Part shown: piece after piece, positions 60,340-64,000 of the stretch
Layout: each line of letters opens with the position of its first letter
How positions within the stretch are numbered: the stretch's first letter is position 1
Assembly (NCBI GenBank): GCA_963800505.1
Contig: CAWDBL010000021.1
Span: 66,731 to 130,730, forward strand
DNA: 64,000 bases
Source of the DNA: Fodinibacter sp963800505
GTDB lineage: Bacteria; Actinomycetota; Actinomycetes; Actinomycetales; Dermatophilaceae
Reading direction: 5' to 3'
The notes under the pieces: model-generated
What the model saw: only the letters and a program-made list of their open reading frames with translations
What the model was told of the DNA's origin: nothing
The model's database searches: none
Translations under genes and position numbers: made by a program

Positions 60340-62805
60340 TCAACTGGTGGGCGTCACACCGACCCGGGCCTGGAGTTGATCACGCACTTGTACATAGACG
60401 TCGACGTCTAGCTCGGGAGCGACCCAAAGCGACAAAGCAACTGCGAACTGGACCCGTTCACCGGACAGGCCGCCAGCCTGCTCCGCGCAGCGAACGGTGA
60501 GCTGGAGGCTAGAACCTTGACCAAAGGGAACCGCCCTGCCGATCTCCCAAACGAGATGCTGGACAGTTCCCCGCTTGGCCGCAGCCGTGGGAACGTCGAG
60601 CGGAGAAGGAAGCGAAGTCATGCCTTCGGGCTTGGCGAAAGACAAGGACGCGCGGCGGTACTCGCGGTGACGCCAGTTGATAGGCGATAGCCAAGCCAAT
60701 GTTGCGCTCACTCGCTTGATCCCTCGCGACTGAAGCCCGTCCGGCAGCGGCATCTCAACATCGCACAGCTCGTTAGCACCCAACTCACCGAAGAAGAGCA
60801 TCACGGCCTCGTTCTCGGCGCAGCCATCAGCGAAATCTCGAACCTCTGATCCATGCCCCTGGGAGAGAACCTCGGCTCCTGTCGGCACGAGAAGTGGGTC
60901 CGACGCACGGGTTCCGTGGAGCAACAGCGCCTTGGCTCCGACTGCCAGTTGCCGACGGGTCAAGGACCCGGGTCGCGCCGCATCCCGGACGATGTCGACG
61001 GCCTCGGCAGCTCGATGGGCTGTGATCGCTGCAGCCGGGCTCGTCCCCGTCGTGTAAGCCTCGCTTAGGCCATCACTCGCTGCAACACGGATTCCTGGTC
61101 CGTATGAAGGGGAAATCACGGCCTCCAAGAGACCCGGCCCAGCCGACCCAGGCAGCGGATCACGGAAGAAGACTCGCCCTCCTGGTGCAACGAGATCCGG
61201 CTTGATGGACCGACGATGACCCAGTCCGATGGCGCTGATTGGGCTAACCATCAGGTGCCCATCCGCGGGATCGAATCGGTAGCCAACGGGGACAGTCCCT
61301 GCGTTGTCCGAGTGCAGGGCCCCCACCGTCACAGCATTGATGGACTCTGCGGGGGAGATAAGGCGGCGAGACGCCGCAACGGCGTGCACAGCCTCCAAGA
61401 CGGCGCGCCCCCGCTCCTCGCCGGCAAGGGCCTTGATAGAAGCAACGTCGGCCACCGGAATGGCACCGTGGTTGCCGGCCGAGACGATGATCAGCACCCC
61501 GTAGTGGTAACTCAGCCAGTCGATCGCGCGTGCCCAGGCCGACATCATGGAGTCGAAGGCCGTGGCGGGATCCCCGACCGACAGGTTCAAGACGACGACG
61601 GTCTCACCGATGGGCGGCGTCGTTGGATTGCCCTCAAAGAGCTCGCGGAAGACACGAACCATGAGATCTGGCGCCAAGTCCACCTCGCGTAGTTCCTCAG
61701 AATGGCTCACCGTCTTCGGTGAAGGCTCGAGGATCGGTCGAACCAACACCGGACGCCGAGATGGTGTTTGCGGGTCTCCCAGATCCCCCCAAATTGCGAC
61801 GGAAGCCATAGCTGTCCCGTGTCGGCGCTCGGACACGAAAGCTGTTGATGAGCCATCCAGATCGTCGGGGTCGGAAACAGTGACTCGACCCGCAAGCAGG
61901 GGGTGATTGACGACTGGCACTCCGTCCACCACGCAGAGGACTGGGTCGCCCGCAGGCAGCGGGCCGGTGGGAGACGGAGCGGTCGCGGGGACGGGGCCCG
62001 ACAAGATGTGAGACTGACCGCTGACTCGCAGGTACATGAGGTGACTCGACTTCACGAGAGCAACCGAGTCGTACGCGCCTCGCGCTAGGTCCCGCAGCAA
62101 ATCGAGCGAGACAGAGCACTTCATTCCGTGGTAGCCCACATCTGCGACCTGCGCCACGAAGAGCACCTCGCCGCCGGCTTCCTCGACAAGAGCGGACACT
62201 TCGGACTCCGCCTTCATGCGAAGGGCTTCACTCCCCCGGTACCAGAGTTCCAATTCCACCTCGTGGCTAGTGCCCGGAAGCGCGTCGGCGAAGTAGCTGT
62301 CCCAGCTTGTGGTGGCCAGTCTGTCCGTGGGCCCCCAAGCGCGAACGTCATTCAAATGCGAGAACAGCTCAGCTAGCGCACCTGAACCCCATGGCAAGCG
62401 TCCGGCATCTTTCCATTGGGTCCATGACTCCAGGAGTTGCTCCATAGCGGATCGGTCTAGGCAAACCGCGTGCAAGGTGGATGTGATCGGCGCCTGCGGA
62501 TCTCGCTTGCTCGTGCGGGGGAAGTCTGTGCTGGGTGCCTCCTCTCCCTCGCTCTCCGTGATGACTTCGAAGCCCAGACGTCGCGCTACGCCGCTCAGAT
62601 CCAGGCGTTCGTCGAGTGCCTCGAAAACGACCACCAGCTCCGGGTCCGCAGCGCCGAGCGACTCGCTGAGGGTGACCTCCTCTTCAAAGGCCTCGCTGAG
62701 TCCCTCGAATCGGCTGTCGAGTCTCTGAGATTGTCGAGCGCGGGACGGCAACCCGACCTTGCTCGAGCCACGACCAGTCAGTTGGAACGAACGGATTTCG
62801 CCCAC
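60340..62805 (-). CDS. Subtilisin-like (S8) serine protease
   Basis: About 821 residues. The catalytic triad is visible: Asp in CVVDGVPVVNHPLL, His in RRHGTAMASVA and Ser in TGTSPAAAITAHRAA; the oxyanion Asn is in VSAGNHG. No signal peptide, so it is a cytoplasmic protease. About 330 N-terminal residues and 200 C-terminal beta-rich residues flank the protease domain. GTG 62805 is a formal start, but the family-like N-terminus RPVLIGRVGE begins earlier; an ATG at 62843, 6 bp after the AAA stop, would be in frame if the C7 run at 62835-62841 were C8. It is coupled to the AAA ATPase gene, and codon use departs from the core genes. Confidence 0.85.
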   Translation of the reverse strand: MGEIRSFQLTGRGSSKVGLPSRARQSQRLDSRFEGLSEAFEEEVTLSESLGAADPELVVVFEALDERLDLSGVARRLGFEVITESEGEEAPSTDFPRTSKRDPQAPITSTLHAVCLDRSAMEQLLESWTQWKDAGRLPWGSGALAELFSHLNDVRAWGPTDRLATTSWDSYFADALPGTSHEVELELWYRGSEALRMKAESEVSALVEEAGGEVLFVAQVADVGYHGMKCSVSLDLLRDLARGAYDSVALVKSSHLMYLRVSGQSHILSGPVPATAPSPTGPLPAGDPVLCVVDGVPVVNHPLLAGRVTVSDPDDLDGSSTAFVSERRHGTAMASVAIWGDLGDPQTPSRRPVLVRPILEPSPKTVSHSEELREVDLAPDLMVRVFRELFEGNPTTPPIGETVVVLNLSVGDPATAFDSMMSAWARAIDWLSYHYGVLIIVSAGNHGAIPVADVASIKALAGEERGRAVLEAVHAVAASRRLISPAESINAVTVGALHSDNAGTVPVGYRFDPADGHLMVSPISAIGLGHRRSIKPDLVAPGGRVFFRDPLPGSAGPGLLEAVISPSYGPGIRVAASDGLSEAYTTGTSPAAAITAHRAAEAVDIVRDAARPGSLTRRQLAVGAKALLLHGTRASDPLLVPTGAEVLSQGHGSEVRDFADGCAENEAVMLFFGELGANELCDVEMPLPDGLQSRGIKRVSATLAWLSPINWRHREYRRASLSFAKPEGMTSLPSPLDVPTAAAKRGTVQHLVWEIGRAVPFGQGSSLQLTVRCAEQAGGLSGERVQFAVALSLWVAPELDVDVYVQVRDQLQARVGVTPTS

Positions 62806-62848
62806 TCGGCCGATTAGTACGGGTCGCTGCGATTCCCCCCCATCTCGG

Positions 62849-63819
62849 TCACTGTCCGTCTGGCCTCGCGCGGCTAGCCCAGACCTTAAGAAGGCGCCCG
62901 GTGACGGCACGGGGGTCCACGTCGACTCCGTCAAGGAGCCGCCGCCGCCTGACGTCCTCGGCGAAGTCCTCGAGCTCCGCGAAGCTGAGGTCGGCAAGCC
63001 TCTCTGCGATGGTGCGAGGCGACATCCCGAATTCCATACCGGTTTGGCCCGTCCAGCGATTAAGCCACTCGATCTTGGCCTCGCGACTTGCGTGCGGTAG
63101 TTCGAGCCGTACCTGCATCCTGCGCCAGACAGCGCGGTCTAGCAGTTCAGAGTGGTTTGTTGCAGCGATCACCAGCACATGGCTGGGGAGTCGGTCAATC
63201 TGGAGTAGCAGCGAACTGACCACCCGCTTAATCTCGCCAGTTTCGTGGGTGTCCCCGCGCTCTTTCGCTACGGCGTCGAACTCATCGAAGAACAGAACGC
63301 ACGGACGCACGCGGACGGCCGCAAAGAGCGCATCCATGCGGGCTGCCGTCTCCCCTAGGTAGCTCCCGATTAGGCCCTCGTAGCGCACAGTCAGCAGGGG
63401 CACCGCCACTTCCGTCGCGATTGCTTCCGCCAAGGAAGTCTTTCCGCTACCGGGCGGACCCGAGAATAGGGCCCTGTGTCGTGGCTCAACTCCGTAGCTC
63501 CTGAGCAGATCACGCCGGTGGTGTTCCTGGATGAGGTCTGTGCAGACCTGCCGGGCCAAGGTTGGGAGGACAAGGTCTGACAGGCGCACCGACGGATCAG
63601 TCTCGTGTAGCAGGCCCGTCGCCTGTTGACTCGCGAGCGTCGAGACGTTCGAAAGGTGCGGACGCTTCCTCGCTAGCGCGTCCGTCGGTTGCGCCGCGAG
63701 CACTCCGTGCTTCTTGCCGTTTCCTCGGCGATCAGGGCCTCGGCCGCGCGCCTGAACGCCAAGTCGTCGCCCCCAGCACCGGACTGAACGAGCGCGACGA
63801 GCAGGTCTGCTCTAGCCAT
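62849..63819 (-). CDS. AAA family ATPase paired with S8 protease, apparent frameshift near 5' end
   Basis: The main frame (62849-63703) has Walker A FSGPPGSGKTSLAEA, Walker B VLFFDEFDAVAKERG, a sensor-1 segment VIAATNHSELL and a second region of homology with RAVWRRMQVRLELP, as in FtsH/CDC48-type AAA proteins. Upstream, ATG 63819 with GGAGG opens MARADLLVALVQSG...AEALIAEETAR, which joins the main frame (KHGVLAAQPTDALARKR) if one A is restored near 63718 (GGCAAGAAGC). So the true protein is about 322 residues. It is followed closely by the S8 protease and probably unfolds, regulates or activates it. Confidence 0.82.
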
Positions 63820-64000
63820 GAAAGCCTCCGTGTCGATCTTGAGGTCATCCTTTCAGACCCTGCAGCCCAGCTGGTGGAGCCGGCGTCGAATCCGGTCGAG
63901 CCTCACTGGCCCCATGGCGAGTCGGCGAGGGCTCAGGACTCAGGTGCTGCCTGAGAGTTCACCCCCGAGTCGCCTGAGTGCATCACGGGTCGAGGACGAC

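Noticed and set aside
63562..63954. Plus-strand 130-residue open frame at the right edge
   Set aside because: It overlaps the 5' part of the AAA gene in antisense and shows no coding features.
1..64000. GGATGCCG as an FtsK-orienting (KOPS-like) sequence
   Set aside because: Copies appear on both strands on both sides of oriC without the strong skew such signals require.

Overview
The window is high-GC actinobacterial DNA (roughly 70% GC by eye) spanning a chromosomal replication origin. Gene order from about 1 to 31.8 kb and 53.3 to 59.5 kb follows the conserved actinobacterial oriC neighbourhood seen in Mycobacterium tuberculosis: ponA / PadR / ino1, then pcnA (cca) / mutT4-type NUDIX / murJ / sigM / anti-sigma / trxB / trxA / parB / parA / rsmG / jag / yidC / yidD / rnpA / rpmH / dnaA / oriC / dnaN / gnd / recF / DUF721, then gyrB / gyrA / DUF3566 / tRNA-Ile / DLW-39 / tRNA-Ala. 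Content and style fit a micrococcalean actinobacterium, perhaps near Intrasporangiaceae; that placement is inference.

Left arm (1-24 kb): a class A penicillin-binding protein cut by the window edge, a PadR regulator with inositol-1-phosphate synthase, a broken OmpA-like gene and a lipoprotein, an FHA / PP2C phosphatase signalling group, tRNA CCA-adding enzyme, NUDIX hydrolase, the MurJ flippase with a separately encoded pseudokinase, an ECF sigma / anti-sigma pair, thioredoxin reductase and thioredoxin, and the ParAB system with five parS sites spread over 2.4 kb. Centre (24-31.8 kb): yidC-rnpA-rpmH reading left and dnaA-oriC-dnaN-gnd-recF-DUF721 reading right.

A block of about 21 kb (31.8-53.1 kb) lies between DUF721 and gyrB, which are normally neighbours. 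It carries a complete phenol-to-central-metabolism route: multicomponent phenol hydroxylase (dmpLMNOP type), catechol 2,3-dioxygenase with its reactivating ferredoxin, and the 4-oxalocrotonate branch of the meta-cleavage pathway (semialdehyde dehydrogenase, tautomerase, decarboxylase, hydratase, aldolase, acylating acetaldehyde dehydrogenase). Two divergent IclR regulators sit in the middle, and three copies of a GTTCC-N7-GGAAC palindrome lie in front of the regulator and both catabolic transcription units. The block also has a TetR / F420-type reductase pair, an enoyl-CoA hydratase-like gene, a protealysin-like M4 protease that appears fused to its own emfourin-like inhibitor, a thioesterase, a GNAT protein and a lipoprotein. 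Distinctive intergenic palindromes with CCCGACT ends occur only in this block.

Right end (59.5-64 kb): behind tRNA-Ala the DNA drops in GC and carries an accessory module: a four-helix membrane protein facing an AAA ATPase / subtilisin-like protease pair. Six genes, including essential gyrA, contain apparent single frameshifts; most are best explained as sequence errors, so annotations that join frames are marked.
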